Part shown: in pieces, positions 46,083 to 59,400 of the stretch | Layout of the letters: the number at the start of each line of letters is the position of its first letter | How positions within the stretch are numbered: the stretch's first letter is position 1 | Origin: Nageia nagi | Lineage: Eukaryota; Pinophyta | DNA length: 64,000 nt | Reading direction: 5' to 3' | NCBI GenBank assembly: GCA_050084985.1 | Contig: JBITNC010000002.1 | Location: 27,776,001 to 27,840,000, forward strand | Notes under the pieces: generated by a model | What the model was told of the DNA's origin: nothing | Seen by the model: the letters and a program-made list of their open reading frames with translations, nothing else | Databases searched by the model: none | Translations under genes and position numbers: made by a program

Positions 46083-46844
46083 CTAAAAATAAGGATAAGC
46101 ATCAACCAATCTCCATGCTATGGAGTCCATTTCAAGTTCTGCCCCTAACTCATCATCTAATTCTTCATCAAAATGTATCACTTCCTCTTCATCTGAATAT
46201 TCATTATTCATTTCTTCCTGCATTATTGCTTCATGATTTCTAACATATTCAACAAGGGTTAGAGGTAACATAGACTCACACATATTTGTTTTAATATCCC
46301 TAGGAGTGGAAGTTTGTTGGTTAAAGCACGACACATAAAATTTTTCATGATCTTCTATAATAGTCATAGTTGGTTTGATAAAAGATGCTCTAATGATTGA
46401 TGTGAGATTGTTTATAGTTTTAAATTTCCATAAATAGTGAAAAGAATATGTCATACTAGTGTCTGTAGCAAATTTGTAGAACATCCCAAAATCTTTCATA
46501 AATTGTTGCACTAACCTAAGTTTTTCCTCAATAAGGTTCCAGCTATTGAATCTATTAGGTTGGTATAGGGTTATTGACAACTCCTCTTCGAACATTTGGC
46601 TAATATTTTCTAGGGTTTCACCATCGGAACTATCATTGTCTTCAGAATCACCATGATAGGATTCCTCATCCGAAACTTTATCTTTAATAATCCAAGGAGC
46701 ACTTTCCTTATTTAGTCTAGCACTTTTTTTAGATGGCTCTGTTCCTTTCCAGGTTTTTCTTTTCCTCTTAGGTGATGATTGAACTAATGAATAATAATCT
46801 AAAAATTCATCTATATCTTTATGCATTTTTGAATTAGAAAGCAT
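46083..46844 (-). CDS. ORF1 upstream of gag, unknown function (253 aa)
   Basis: Intact minus-strand frame starting MLSNSKMHKD seven bases after the primer-binding region, with stop at 46085-46083. The N-terminus is basic (KRKRKTWKG), the middle has a DEES/DSED-rich acidic stretch, and the C-terminal part is acidic again (EYSDEEEVIHFDEELDDE). I recognise no domain. Ogre/Tat elements carry an ORF1 of unknown function in this place, so this is probably its counterpart. Unlike the gag and PMD frames in the same element it has no stop. The gag frame begins in the -1 frame at its end, at a TTTTTA run. Whether it is translated separately or by a frameshift is not clear. Confidence 0.7.
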   Translation of the reverse strand: MLSNSKMHKDIDEFLDYYSLVQSSPKRKRKTWKGTEPSKKSARLNKESAPWIIKDKVSDEESYHGDSEDNDSSDGETLENISQMFEEELSITLYQPNRFNSWNLIEEKLRLVQQFMKDFGMFYKFATDTSMTYSFHYLWKFKTINNLTSIIRASFIKPTMTIIEDHEKFYVSCFNQQTSTPRDIKTNMCESMLPLTLVEYVRNHEAIMQEEMNNEYSDEEEVIHFDEELDDELGAELEMDSIAWRLVDAYPYF

Positions 46845-46850
46845 GTTTCA

Positions 46851-46864
46851 CGTCGGGTTCACCA
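46851..46864 (-). other. primer-binding site of the PMD-carrying gypsy
   Basis: On the minus strand TGGTGAACCCGACG lies two bases after the 5' LTR end. It starts with TGG as expected; the tRNA is not assigned. Confidence 0.6.
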
Positions 46865-46866
46865 AA

Positions 46867-47744
46867 TGTTTACAAATAAAATTGAGCATGCAAATAAGTA
46901 AATAGGCAAATATCTACAAACTCAATATTATCTGTATTCTAGCTACAGATAGCAATTTATTCTAGATAACAATAAACAACAACATAACCAATTAAGAAGT
47001 GTAATTGTACCAACCAAGACTGTAATTTGTGTACTTACCTCACAGAACATACCTAACAACGAAAGATGCAGATATTGGTGATGTAATGATGATAAGCTAC
47101 CTTTCCTACAACATCGTGACCTATAAGGATGCAAAAAGAGGACCGCGGGTGGTCTGTTTCAGTGGTATAAGAGCGTTGGTGGTGTTCTTCTATTCACAAA
47201 GGAGCACTGGTAGCCTTCGTTTGATAGTTTTGACCTCTCGATTAAGTCCAAAACTTCAATGTAGATGTCTCAGATAGCAGTATAATATTAGAATTGATCA
47301 CAGATGTTAGGATAGCTCACGTAAGGAAGCACACAAACCATAGCCTCGTAGGCAGTACCAAGAGATACCTTAAGGGGTAGCCACTTACAAGACCATACGT
47401 GGGATCATGTGTATCCTTATTATTGTGGACTTACTATTAGATCCCTTATTTATATAGATAATAGATAATACCGCCCATAGGTCAGTGTGCATCCACATAA
47501 ATAAGGTTAATTCACAAGATTTAAGATAAACACATCAATAAACAAGATAATTCATGCAATATTCAAGATAACCCATGCAATATTCAAGATAACCCATGCA
47601 ATATTCAAGATAACCCATGCAATATTCATATTCAAGCCAAACATTGATATTATCACTTTAATCCATTCAAGACATATAGTTAGGCCAAGCATATTTCATT
47701 AATTTATTGATTTAAAAACATAAATTCATTTTTATGTGTTAACA
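46867..47744 (-). repeat. 5' LTR of the PMD-carrying gypsy (878 bp)
   Basis: Partner of 39385-40181 with the same ends. It has more copies of the 21-bp repeat at about 47510-47630. Minus-strand TATA sequence TATATAAATA lies at 47456-47447. The target duplication TCTAG follows at 47745-47749. Confidence 0.92.
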
Positions 47745-49240
47745 TCTAGCTTTGAATGAGTGATATGAATTGCAACAGCATCTTTGGTACCTATATTCAC
47801 CTCAAGGATATCATTAAGTGAGTGATATTATAGGTTGGGGTCTTTCCATGTCAAAAAAATATCTAATACTAGCTCTTTATATAACATATTAGGGGTTTAG
47901 ACTCCACTTTTTGACATCATTTCTTTAGATATCTAAGAACCAATGTATTTCTTCATTCCAAGACTCAAATACTCTTCACCTGATGTCATCAACTAGGAAC
48001 TAATGTATCTCCTTGTGCTTAAATAAAAGATATTATTTCTTAATATTTTTTTTTCTTAGAAATTTCCTTGGGACAATACCTAGGTCATGTTTGAAGGAAA
48101 GGTATTGTAAGTAATCAACAATACCTAAGAGATGGAGTATTTAAGACTTCACACATCGACTATAAGAGACCAATCATATGATGATGTTACTCCTTAAGAA
48201 CGTTGAGTTTTTCTCTAATAATGCATAGGAAGTGCCTAACTACAAATGTAGGAATATTATATTTATTTAATCATTGTTATAATATTCCTTTGTCTATTAG
48301 TTCCATCATTTTAGGTAATTAACACATTCATGTGTTCTGTTTTTGTATCTTTGATATCTAACTCTACTACTTTAGTGCCCAACTTTGTGTTCTTTAATTT
48401 TAGAGCCTCCTCCTTTTGATTTAGCTCTCTAGCAAAAATGGGATTTATTTAGTACTTTATACAAGTTCAATATTTATATGGATAATTCCTTCACCTAACT
48501 TGTAGCATTATTTAATTAGACTATTGAGGATGCATTTCAATCCTTTTCTTTATTATACTTGGCCTTATATCTTGTAACATCACTCTTGTAAAAGTCTACA
48601 AATATTTGCAAGAACTTATTTTTATCTTCCAACGAGATAGTTGCATAGTTCAATTCTATTTTTGTAATCACCAATACTTAACTCACTAAGGCCTACTTCT
48701 TGCGTAATGGCCATATGCAACTTCTTCCCTTTTACATTGATTTATCTTTGAAACCTTATTTAATTATCTGAAATAAGTAGAATCCTTAATTTCTTATCAG
48801 TCTAGGTTGACTCTTATACTTACATTTGCATATATTTGTGAAATATGGCTTGTGTGGAGACTTTTTATCCTCTAATAGAGATGAAATAAAAAATGCTTGA
48901 TGGATTTGGTGTCATTGTAGTGGATCTTGAAGGAGCAACTTTGACTATTGTGGAATCACTAATTTGTACGATGCCATATTATTGAATGGTGTATGGCATG
49001 CTACTAAGGCTAACCTCAATAATTACAAAAATGATTTTAGTAGGCTATATAAGAGGGTTAAAGGATTTTTGATATTGCATACATCTGAAATAAAGGATAC
49101 ATGAATGTAGTTTGGTCTAGGGTAATTGAGTCTCTTGGATTTTATTCAATAGGGTTTATATTTGATGGTATTGGAATAGAAGTAGGGGGTAGAGATTTGA
49201 ATTTGTGTACCTGAAGTTTTGGATGTTGGCTTCCTTGGTT
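47745..49240. other. decayed DNA, no gene
   Basis: No coding motif recognised on either strand. It lies downstream of the decayed gypsy pol and is probably part of that element or an older host of it. Confidence 0.4.
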
Positions 49241-50300
49241 TCTTCACCTTTTTTACCTCATTATATTTTGTATGATGGTGTGACCTCATTTTCTTTGTGA
49301 TAGGATCCATTCATCTAGATATTTTATCTTGTACCTCCTTCTTTAGCATTAGGTCTTTTGGAACCGTATCTTCTTTTGAAAATAGATCTTATGTTCTAGT
49401 ATACTCTTGCTTTTCTTCAAATTCCTCCTATTCTAACTCTTCTCTTCCTTATACACTTTCATATTTTTCATCCTCATTCTCTTCATCATACAATTTATCA
49501 AACTTCTTATCAAATTCATTATACCATAGGGAAGTCTTGGTGCCTAATTCAATTATGTAGTGAATGATAGATTGTTGTTTTATTATGGACCAACCAATAT
49601 TCCCCAAATGCTTCATCAAGACTTTCAAGAGTATTAGGCCTATTGGGTTAAATTTTTAAACTTATGTAGAATCCTCTCCACATCGAGGTGGATCCTAGAT
49701 CACCTCCTCTACTTCATTTTTATTTCTCCATTTTCAATGTTCTGCTAAGAACTTCTATTATATTTAGTGGCCTTCTTGTTGATTGGCAATAATACCATGT
49801 GAAGATTTAATTTGGATCATATTCCCATGAATAGTATATTTCTTTGATCTTTAAATTAAATACTATTTGCTTGATATCTAGGTGTAAATCCTTTTGTCTG
49901 ATGATTATGTCATGATATTCAAAGGGAAAACTATATAATGATTTTTTTAAAACCCAAGCCCTATTTGACATATACATGATCTAATTTCCTACAAAACTCT
50001 AGTTTGAATAGCTAATTAGTAATAAAATATGGAAACAATATTAGCCTTGCACCAAACCCATACAACTTACTGATTATGTTTCTAGGTGTCAAATACTAAT
50101 CTCCTTTTTTCATGCCTTTGGTCTGCAATGTTACCTTGGCCTCAAAAAGTAGTTAGGGCAATAAATATCCTTTGATAATATATAAGGTTGGGCCTAAGAA
50201 ATAATAATTACTAAAGTGTCTAAGCATACTTATCCATCCATATACTATAATTATTTCTTCATCTTGATCTAACATATTCAAATTTATCTTGGAAAATTAT
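49240..50300 (-). pseudogene. unidentified decayed coding-like region after gypsy pol
   Basis: Minus-strand stretches have few stops and protein-like composition. At about 50260-49960 blocks such as LLFEAKVTLQTKGMKKGD and YLTPRNIISKLYGFGARL occur. At about 49560-49290 there is a strongly acidic run (FDKKFDKLYDEENEDEKYES). I do not recognise the family. It may be an extra sense-strand ORF of the gypsy element whose pol ends at 51375, or a separate relic. Confidence 0.3.
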
Positions 50301-51374
50301 ATGTTAACTATTTTATATATGATACATATGTAGAAACCCCTATTTTAAGGGAATTGGCCAATTGGTTGACTATGTTATAAGAGATATAATCATCCTAGTT
50401 AAATATGATGGGGCATGTGGGATATGATATAGCATAGGCTATGATAATTTGTCAATGAGACACCAACCTATTAGACCTTTCTCCTAGTCCTATGGTTATC
50501 ATTGATATAATCATTTGCATATCACTTCTAAAATTTCCTATCTCTAATTCTCCAAGAGGTATATCCTTATATTGTACTTTTCAATTTATAAAAAGTTAAT
50601 TTAATATCCTATCACCATGTAGTCCTATTTTCTCACTTATTTTTATTGTTAATAGAAAAAAAAGACTTTGGGAAACTATAAATGCCTTGAGAATAGAAAT
50701 TGATAAAAATTTTATCACTATATTCCCCTTTACAAACTAGGAAATCCTTTGTTTCAAATCAATATACTCTTGGATCAATTGGAATAGTTCAAGGGTTGGA
50801 TGGTATCTTTTGGGGATAAATTAATAAATCATAATATTTATGAATTACATTAGCATTTTTCTAGAAACATAGGGCTTTAGTAATACCTTTCATATTTATG
50901 TGGCAACTACTTGTCTGGGTATCTCATATGCCTGCTAAATTATCCATCCATTTTGATATCTTATTTTTTATTGCTTACCTTATCAATAGAATATATAGGT
51001 ATGACATCATACTTTATACTTGAGGCTTCTTTATTTTTTGCATTAGTTCTTTGTTTCCTATTTTTGAACTACTTTCTTGCATGGATTGTATAAACCTTTA
51101 TTGTTCAATCCCTAGATTTTTCTTCTTGCATATTGTTTTCCTTTTGAAACTAAAATCTTGAATTCAAAATTGCTAAGTCCCCATTAGAGTGTTTGATTTT
51201 TTAGGGTCCTGAATCATTAATAACTTTGAGTGGATCTATAATATTAACTCCATCCTCTCATTGTTAACTATGCTTTTTTTATTAAGAATGTTTAAATAAA
51301 TATGCATTAAATGGAAATAACATAATACACACATGTATGTACATTAATTTATAATACATTTTGGTGGTGAATTT
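50301..51374. other. decayed DNA between pol and the coding-like region
   Basis: AT-rich with no domain. The part next to pol includes CAATTTTGAATTC, resembling the 3' tail of the young gypsy, but no LTR edge could be found. Confidence 0.4.
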
Positions 51375-54300
51375 CCAAACATCTAATTTTTGTAGTGCTT
51401 CAAATGTTGATCACTGATTAAGATGGGTTAGATTTGACCATCCAATCATACCAACTCAACATAATTGAACTTATTTACCTTGTTGATGATGTAAGGCCTA
51501 AACCATATTGAGTCAAATTTTTGATGCCTCCTAGGATTTATTCTATCTTCATCTCATTTTAGAACTAGTTTATTTGAACTCTATCATCATGCCTTTTCTT
51601 TATTGAAACACCTCTTAATAATATTGTTCCTCTTCATGAGCTTGTTATAAGATTCATTTATTGTCTCTTCAAGATGTAACAATTCATATAACTAGCTTTG
51701 CATTGGCTCCATCTCTAGAATATTGTATTATTTAAATATTTACAAGGCCAAGAGCTCTATATGATTCATAAATACTACCCTCTTAAAATAGACTAGAGTG
51801 TAAGGTAAAGTTTTGATCGATTACTTAATTATAATATGATCTACTCATAAGGAAAGATCTAATTTTTTTCCCCAATCTTAATTAGTTTCTTGCATTATTC
51901 TTTTCAAGATCTAGAGAAGGTTCTTGTTAATGTACTTAGCCATCCCATTCCCCTATATATAGTAATTGGATAAGGTTTTGCAATAAATGCCATATTTCAT
52001 AGAAAATTCAACTACCTGAGATCCAAGAAAAGTTGGGCCATTGCTAGATATGATGGTTTCTAGGATACCAAACCTAGTAATTCCAATCTTTCTACAAAGC
52101 TATTACTATCTTTTGATCCTCATTTTTGTGTAATTGCAACATAATTCAATTGATTTAACTAATCTATCTTAGTAAAGATGAACTTATTCCTAGATAAAGA
52201 ATTGGGATTTATAACACTAATGAAATCTAATCCCTATTGTTGGAATGGTTCTTCCACTATGATAGGTTGCATTGGAAGAGTTATAAATCTTCTGCTTCCA
52301 ATAGAATAGTTACAATTCTCATATTCCTTTCTTATATAAAACTTATCTTTGAAGATAGGGGATTAATAATAGCTTGCTTTCATGATCTTTGCAATTATAG
52401 TGTATCCAAAAAAGTATCCCCTAGATGGTCCAAAATGGAACTCTTTCACTATTTAGTTTGATTCTTCAGGTTGAATGCATATAAGAAGAACTCCATAATG
52501 AACTTCTTGGTAAGGTATATCTTGCAACACTATATAGCTCAAAGCATGAATCTATAACATTATTATTTGAGAAGAATTAAGGTGTCTTGAGAGCTTCCCT
52601 ATCCTAAAGTACCTTACCAACTACGTCACCCAATTTATCTGACTTCTTGGTTCCTTTGATTCTTTATCTAGTTCTTTATTATGGTATATTGAATCCATCA
52701 TTGCATTAATGATAAGTTATTTACAAAAAGCTCTTCCTTTGACCACCTTGGTGGTCCTTATTTCCACATCATATTGATTAATCTTAATCCATTCATATAT
52801 TCCTTTTCCCAATTCTCCATGGAGGATATAGTTCATTATATTCAAATGAACAATTAGTAATTATGAATTTACTTTGATAAATGTAATTTTTAAGTTTTCT
52901 TACTACTTTCATAATAAGATATATCTATTTTTCTATAAATACATACCTTTCTTCATACTTGTATGATGTTTGGTTGAAGAATGCTATCAGATGTTCCTAC
53001 AAATAAAATATTTTTTGAAATCTAGGTTCCTAGGAACTTGAAATCTTATTATTGATAATTTTATTTATTCAAATGCATATTTCCTCTCCAATGTCCATAT
53101 AAATGGAATATATTTCTTTAATAGATTAGTAATTTGTCATACTATCTTAGTAAAGTCTTGGATGAATCTCCTTATAAAATTAATTTATTCTAGTAAGTAT
53201 TGTAATGCTTTCTTATTTGAAACTAGATTCAAATTGGAAATAGAATTTACTCTATTTGTATCAATGGACCAACCATCCTTAGAGATGATGTGTCCTAGTA
53301 TCCTCCCTTATTCAACAATACAAATTAATTCCTTAGAATTCAAAAATATACTAATATCCTAAAATTTCATAAGCACCTACCAAAGATATTGTGTATGATG
53401 TTTCTTTTAGTGGGAGAATATATTCATTCATCCAAGTAAACTAGAACTATCTTAGTCACCAATTCCCCAAATACAAGATCCATGTCCTTCTTAAATGTTG
53501 TTCCATAATTTGACAATATGAATGGCATATATTGAAAAACAATGTATCCCATTTGGTAGTGAAGGTGGTTTTATACTAATCATCATGTTTCACCTATACT
53601 TGACTACATCCTAAGAAGCCATCAATCAAAGAAAAATAATTCATCCTAGCAACTGTATTCAGAATATGCTCCATTGGTGGCAATGGATAGTTATATTTTA
53701 GAGATATCTTGTTTAGATTCTAGAAATCTACACCAAGATGAATGACTCCATTCTTCTTCCTTATTGGTACTAGATTTTTTAGAAATATGGTATATTTGAT
53801 TGGATAGATGATATGATCTTGAAAAAACTTAATTAATTCTTATTTCATAGTTGTTTCAACAAAGGGATTGATAGGAATTTGTTTTTTTCTAATAGGATTT
53901 GCACCTTCTACCAACTTAATGGTATGATTAATAACATCTTTTTTGTACACCCTAAGATCATCATAAGACTAGGTTATAATGCTAAAAATTTCTCTGCATA
54001 ATTCAATGATTCATATTACCTCCTTAGGTCTATTTTGATTCCCTATCTTGAAGAATTTCCCCACAAATATTTACACATCTTGGTAAATTTTTTCTTCAAT
54101 TTGTATTCCTCTTTTCTTAATTTGATCATTATTGTCAAATAGATTCTCAAAAGAGATCACATCCTTTGGTATGGAATTATTATGCAACTGAATAATATCT
54201 TGTTCTTTGAATATATCTATGATTTCTTCTAAATCATATCCATTTATTAGTTGTTATATTAAGAATGAGTTGATGTGTGATTCATCACAAAACACTTTCC

Positions 54301-54462
54301 AAAACATGATGAAGTGAAATTCTACAATAGTCATTTCTTTGTCAAATAATAAAAAATGTGAATGTACTTCTTGAAAATAAAGGATGAAATATTTTAATAT
54401 TTCAAAGAGTTCAAAGCTTGTGTGGAGAATGCCCTTAGCCATCACATCCATATTATTTTCTC
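51375..54462 (-). pseudogene. old gypsy pol related to the young element
   Basis: Minus-strand pol with many stops and several frame changes. In order it shows the tail of the extra RNase H (NNMDVMAKG near 54455, matching EADALAQMG), a linker matching the young element (FWKVFCDESHINSFLI; QDIIQLHNNSIPKD), RT (VRKKNG-like block, YPLPPMEHILNTVA near 53665, RILGHIISKDGWSID near 53280), a decayed RNase H, integrase (EEPFQQ-GLDFISVINPNS near 52230) and the C-terminal LVLKWDEDR and SDQHLKHYKN near 51400. It has the same extra-RNase-H-before-RT order as the young gypsy. The 5' part is missing where the copia fragment begins. Confidence 0.85.
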
Positions 54463-56260
54463 AAATTGAGTGGGAGAATACTTATCAAATTAGTTTTATC
54501 TTTCCTGAAGTGGCATGAAATTTGACAATAGTTGACCATACCCTACACACCATAACAAAATGGGATTTATGAAAGGAGAAATAGGAGCATAGTTGAAATG
54601 ATGAGAAGTATGTTGAAAGATACAAATTTGAAAATAAAATTTTAGCTTGATGTAGTAACAATAACATGTATTTTTTGAATAGAGAACCTTATAAAGATAT
54701 TGATGGAATGACACCTCAAGAAGGATGGACAGGAGAAAAATCATCTATCTCACATATTCAAGTATTTGGTTCCACTTCTTTTATACACATTCCCAAAGAT
54801 TAAATAAATAAATTGGATAATAAGTCCTTGAGGTACATTCTTCTTGAGTATATTAGTGAATCCAAAGGATGCAAACTCATGGATCCTACTACTTGAAATA
54901 TCTATATCAATAGAGATGTTATTTTTTATAAGAATAGTCAATCTTTAACTAGTCCACCTACAAAGGTGATTGAACTTGGTAGTGCTCTCATAATCAATTA
55001 TGATGAAAAATATGATGAGCAAGAATCTCCAACTATAAATTTTCCACCTAAAAATGTCAAAAGACCTAAGTGATACTAGAAGACACTACAAGATTATAAA
55101 ATTGTGTGCACTACCAAATACATCCATGTTTATACCAAGGACATGAAACATGGTTCATGAGGAAGCGAACCTTGCACTTATGAGCATGTTGTGAATAAAC
55201 ATGAACTTAAAATTATTATTTAATCCATCAAGCTACAATATTGGAAGTAATCCATTTAGGATGAGTATGATGTATTGATGAGAATTGGTATATGGAATTT
55301 GGATAAAAATGGGTGTTCAAAACCAAGTACAAAGTTGATGGGATACTCAATAAGTACAAGGCTTGTTTGGTTGACAAATGATATGATCAACAATAAGGTA
55401 CAAACTATGAGAAGACATTTTTCCCATAGCTATGATGAAGACCATCAGAATTACTTTTACAATGGTAACACAATTTAGTTACAAAGTGCATCATATGGAT
55501 GTAAAAAGTGCCTTCTTGAATGGAGAACTAGAGTAAAAAGTATAAATAAAATAACCTAAAGGATTTGTGATTGATCTAGGTAAAATAAAAGTGTGTATAT
55601 TGATTAAGTCTATAGGGATTGAAATAGGCTCCATGAGCCTGATACATAAAAATTTGATGGTCACCTACTACAACATGGCTTTAATAAGAGTCTATATGAT
55701 CCTAACCTATACCTTTAATAACATGGGGAGATATTTTCATGGCTATAGTATATATTTATGATTTTGTTATTATTAGAAACATTGAGAAATTAGTCATGAC
55801 ATCTTATAAATATGATATCTAAAGATCATTCAACATTATTGACCTTAGTTTTCTTCATTATTGCTTTAGATTGAAGGTATGGAAGATGTAAGACTTGATA
55901 TTCAGTGCATAAATGAAGTCTACCAAGAGTTTTTTGGATAAATTTAGGATGAAATATTACCAACTGATGTACATTCCAATTAAACTTGTTTTACATTTTT
56001 CATGCCATGATTATTCTCCACCAATAAACATAACTCTCTACCATAAGCTAATTGGAGGTTTAATTTACCTAGCACATATTGGGTTGTATCTTTACTATAT
56101 CATTATATATCTTTCATGATTCATGCATGAACTAAATAAGGCCCACTCGACCATAGTAAAGTATATTCTAAGATACATTCGTACCAGTAATAGTTATGGC
56201 TTGGAGTACAAGAAGAATAATAAGTTCATCTTTTTTGGATATACAAATGCAGATTAATTA
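54455..56260 (+). pseudogene. copia C pol fragment (integrase to RNase H)
   Basis: Plus-strand copia coding debris. It shows the integrase region with GEYLSN and NGIYERRNRSIVEMMRSMLK, the post-integrase part, then RT with LVAKGY and VHHMDVKSAFLNGELE near 55490, and YGLEYKKNNKFIFFGYTNAD near 56200, where the RNase H begins. Many stops and frame changes. It starts in the middle of integrase against the old gypsy and is ended by the LTR of copia D. No LTR of its own is in the window. Confidence 0.8.
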
Positions 56261-56477
56261 TGAAAATAGTAGAGAGTTTCATTTTATTGATATTAACACA
56301 AGTAAATACATGGAGTAGTTAGGCATTACATTCCCATACAATCATTGATTATCTCCAAACCCTAATATGATTTAATATACATTAATAATATACTAATGTA
56401 TTTATTATTATTACATACTATTGTAGATACCTAATGTATCTAGATTCTATATTAATGTGTTATTATTATTTGTAACA
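56261..56477 (-). repeat. 3' LTR of copia D (217 bp)
   Basis: On the minus strand it starts TGTTACAAATAATAA just after the G run and ends CTACTATTTTCA. The adjacent plus-strand copia C sequence gives the outer edge. Confidence 0.75.
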
Positions 56478-59400
56478 CCCCCCATAATACATTAAATCTT
56501 TTAATAACATGAGAGGAAGATTGAAAGTATTCAAAATTTTTATAGTCAAGAGATTTGGTGAAGGCATCTACAATCTACTTCTTCATGAAAATATATTAGA
56601 GCTAAACATAATATGATGAAACATGATCACAAATGAAATGTATCTATATCTCAATATGTTTGGTGCACTCATGGAAACTAGGATTGTGAACCATTTTCAA
56701 TAGAATTTGATTATTACAATGCATAACTATAGGTTGTTTCTATGGAATTCCAATATCCATCAAATGAGACAAAATCATACTACTTCACAAATAACATGTC
56801 CTATAGCATGGCATTTTGACTCTATGATAGATCTGTATGTTATTCTTTATTTCTTGCTACTATATGAAATTGATCCATATCCAAGGAAGAATATGTATCC
56901 TATTATTAATCTTCTATCATCCAAGGTTCCTCCATAATCTACATCCATGTATCTAGATAAGATGAACTTATTATTTTTATTTTACTCTAGGCCATAACTA
57001 TCAATGTTATATATGTATCTTGGAATATGCTTTGTCATGGGCTAATGGAACTTTGTTGGTTCATGCATGAATCATGAAAGTTAAATAATGATATAGAAAA
57101 TATTTGACCTAGTTTATGCTAGGTAAATTAACCCTTAAATTACCTAACAATAAAGAGTTACATTTATTGATGGAGAAAAATTAAGGAATGAAATATGTAA
57201 AGAAGTTCCAATTAGTGTGGGCATAAGCTAGTAATCTATCATCTTAAATTTATCTAAAAAAACTCTTAGCATACTTCATTTATGAAATAAATATCTACTA
57301 AGGTAATAGTAAATTAAACCAAGTTCAGTCATGTTGAATGATCCCTTGAGGTCATATTTAGAAAATGGGATCAATTTTCTAGTGCTATGTATGATAACTA
57401 GATCATCAACATATACTAAAACTATGATAATATCCCCCCATGTTGTCAAAGATAGATGTTAGGATCATACATACTCCTATTGAAGCCATGTTATGGTAGG
57501 TGGTTATAAATTTTCATGTAGAAGGCTTATGGAGCTTGTTTCAAGCTATACAAATACTCGATCAAGCTACTCACTTTTCTTTTACCTAGATCAATCATAA
57601 ATCCTTTAGGTTATTACATGTTCACTTCTTCCTCTATGTATTCATTTAGAAAGGTACTTTTCACATATATTTGATGGATTTTATAACCAAATTGTGTTGC
57701 CATTGCAAAAGTAATTATGATGGTATTCATCTTTGCTATGGGAGAAAATATCTCCTTATATTCGATACTTTTATGTTGGGCATACCATTTGGTAACTATC
57801 TAGGTCTTATGCTTATCGAGTTTTCCATAAGCTTTGTAGTTTATTTTGAACACCCATTTGCATCCAATGGACTTCTTACTTGGTGGAAGATCTACCAATT
57901 TTCATGTGTCATTTCTCATCAATGCATCATACTCAACCTACATGTTTGAATTATAATACAATATATCAATGAATTTACAAACCATATCAATTTTGGTTGT
58001 ATTCATCACTATCCTCAATAGTGCCAAATTCACTTCCTTACAAACTATACTTCATGTCCTTTATCTGGAGTTGAAAGTGCTTGGTAGAGCACTCAATTTT
58101 GAATCTTGTAGATTATTCTAATACCACTTAGGTATTCTTAAATTTTTAGGTGGAAAATTTATAGTTGAAGCTTCTCTCTCATCATCCTCATCATTAAAAT
58201 TGATTATGGGACCACTATCATGTTCAAGTACCTCTACAAGTGGACTAGTTGAAGATTCACCAATCTCATCAAAAATGACATTTTTTTATATAGATCTTTC
58301 AAGTAGTAGGATCCATGAGTTTTTACCCTTTGGATTCATAATTGTACCTAAGAATAATTCACCTCAAGTACTTTTCATCCAATTTATTCCTTTGATCTTT
58401 AGTAATGTGCATATAGGTAGTGCAAGCAATACTCAAAGATATGAGATAGATGGTTTTTGTCATATTGATCCTTCTTTAGGTTTCATTCCATAAATAAATT
58501 TATAAGGTGCTATATTAAGTATATGTATGACAGTGTTTATTGCATCAAGATAAAATTTTATTTTTAACTTTGCATCTTGTAATATACTTCTCACTATTTA
58601 AACTAGGTCCTATTTTGTATTTTATAAATCTCATTTTATTATGGTGTGTAGGGTGTTGTTAAATTATATATTGCTTCAAGAATGCAAAAAACTCATTTGA
58701 TAAGTATCCTAACCCTCAATCTAAGTAGATAACATGGATATGAAGACCAATGCCATTCTCCACATAAGCTTTGAACTCTTTTAAGTATTGAAAGGTTTAA
58801 TCCATTGTTTTCAAGAAGTACACCCATATGTTTTTGGAGTAGTCATCAATGAACATAAGTATCTTGTCCAATGTTACTAGAATTCATGGGTTTGCACATA
58901 TCAATATGTATCACATTAAGAGGAACTTTAGTATGATGTGTCCAAGGCTCAAATGGAAGTCTATGTTGTTTGCTTGTGATGCAAGTATAACAACTATTAG
59001 TAGGAGAAGTAAGATATGGAAAATCACATATTATGTCCTTATTTTGTAGAGTTATTAGGTAGTTTGGATTCATGTGTCAAAATATTCAATGCCAAAGGGT
59101 GGCCATATCCTTTGTATTTATCATAAATGAAGCAAACCTTTTCTCCTTTCATAATATCACACTCCACTTTTATATTGTTATCCAACATATGACTAATTGA
59201 GAAGAGGTTCTTTGTGATCCTTGGCACATATAAGACCTCTTTGATATGATAGTTTTTCTTTAAAGATATATGTGAACATTTCCATTTCCTTAAATTTCAT
59301 GGGATGTGTCATCATACAATCAAACTTGATAGGATTTGCATTGTCATCTAAAGAAGAAAATTGATCCTTTCAACCAATCATGTCCTTAGAAACACTAAAA

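Larger units (their letters stand above)
39385..47744 (-). mobile_element. non-autonomous gypsy element carrying an antisense PMD gene
   Basis: An 8.36-kb element on the minus strand. Its 5' LTR is 46867-47744 and its 3' LTR 39385-40181. The perfect target duplication TCTAG lies at 39380-39384 and 47745-47749. In element order it holds a primer-binding site (46864-46851), ORF1 (46844-46083), a decayed gag (46082 to about 44770), a spacer, a plant mobile domain gene on the opposite strand (41862-44280), three tandem-repeat blocks and a purine tract (AAAGTGGGGCATC) at the 3' LTR. There is no protease, RT or integrase, so it must have moved with enzymes from another element. ORF1 before gag and an antisense extra gene are features known in the Tat/Ogre group. 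Confidence 0.9.

Noticed and set aside
49297-49560. Ser-rich plus-strand frame of 87 codons
   Set aside because: It is the reverse of the acidic minus-strand run (Glu/Asp codons read backwards give Ser/Phe) and has no domain.
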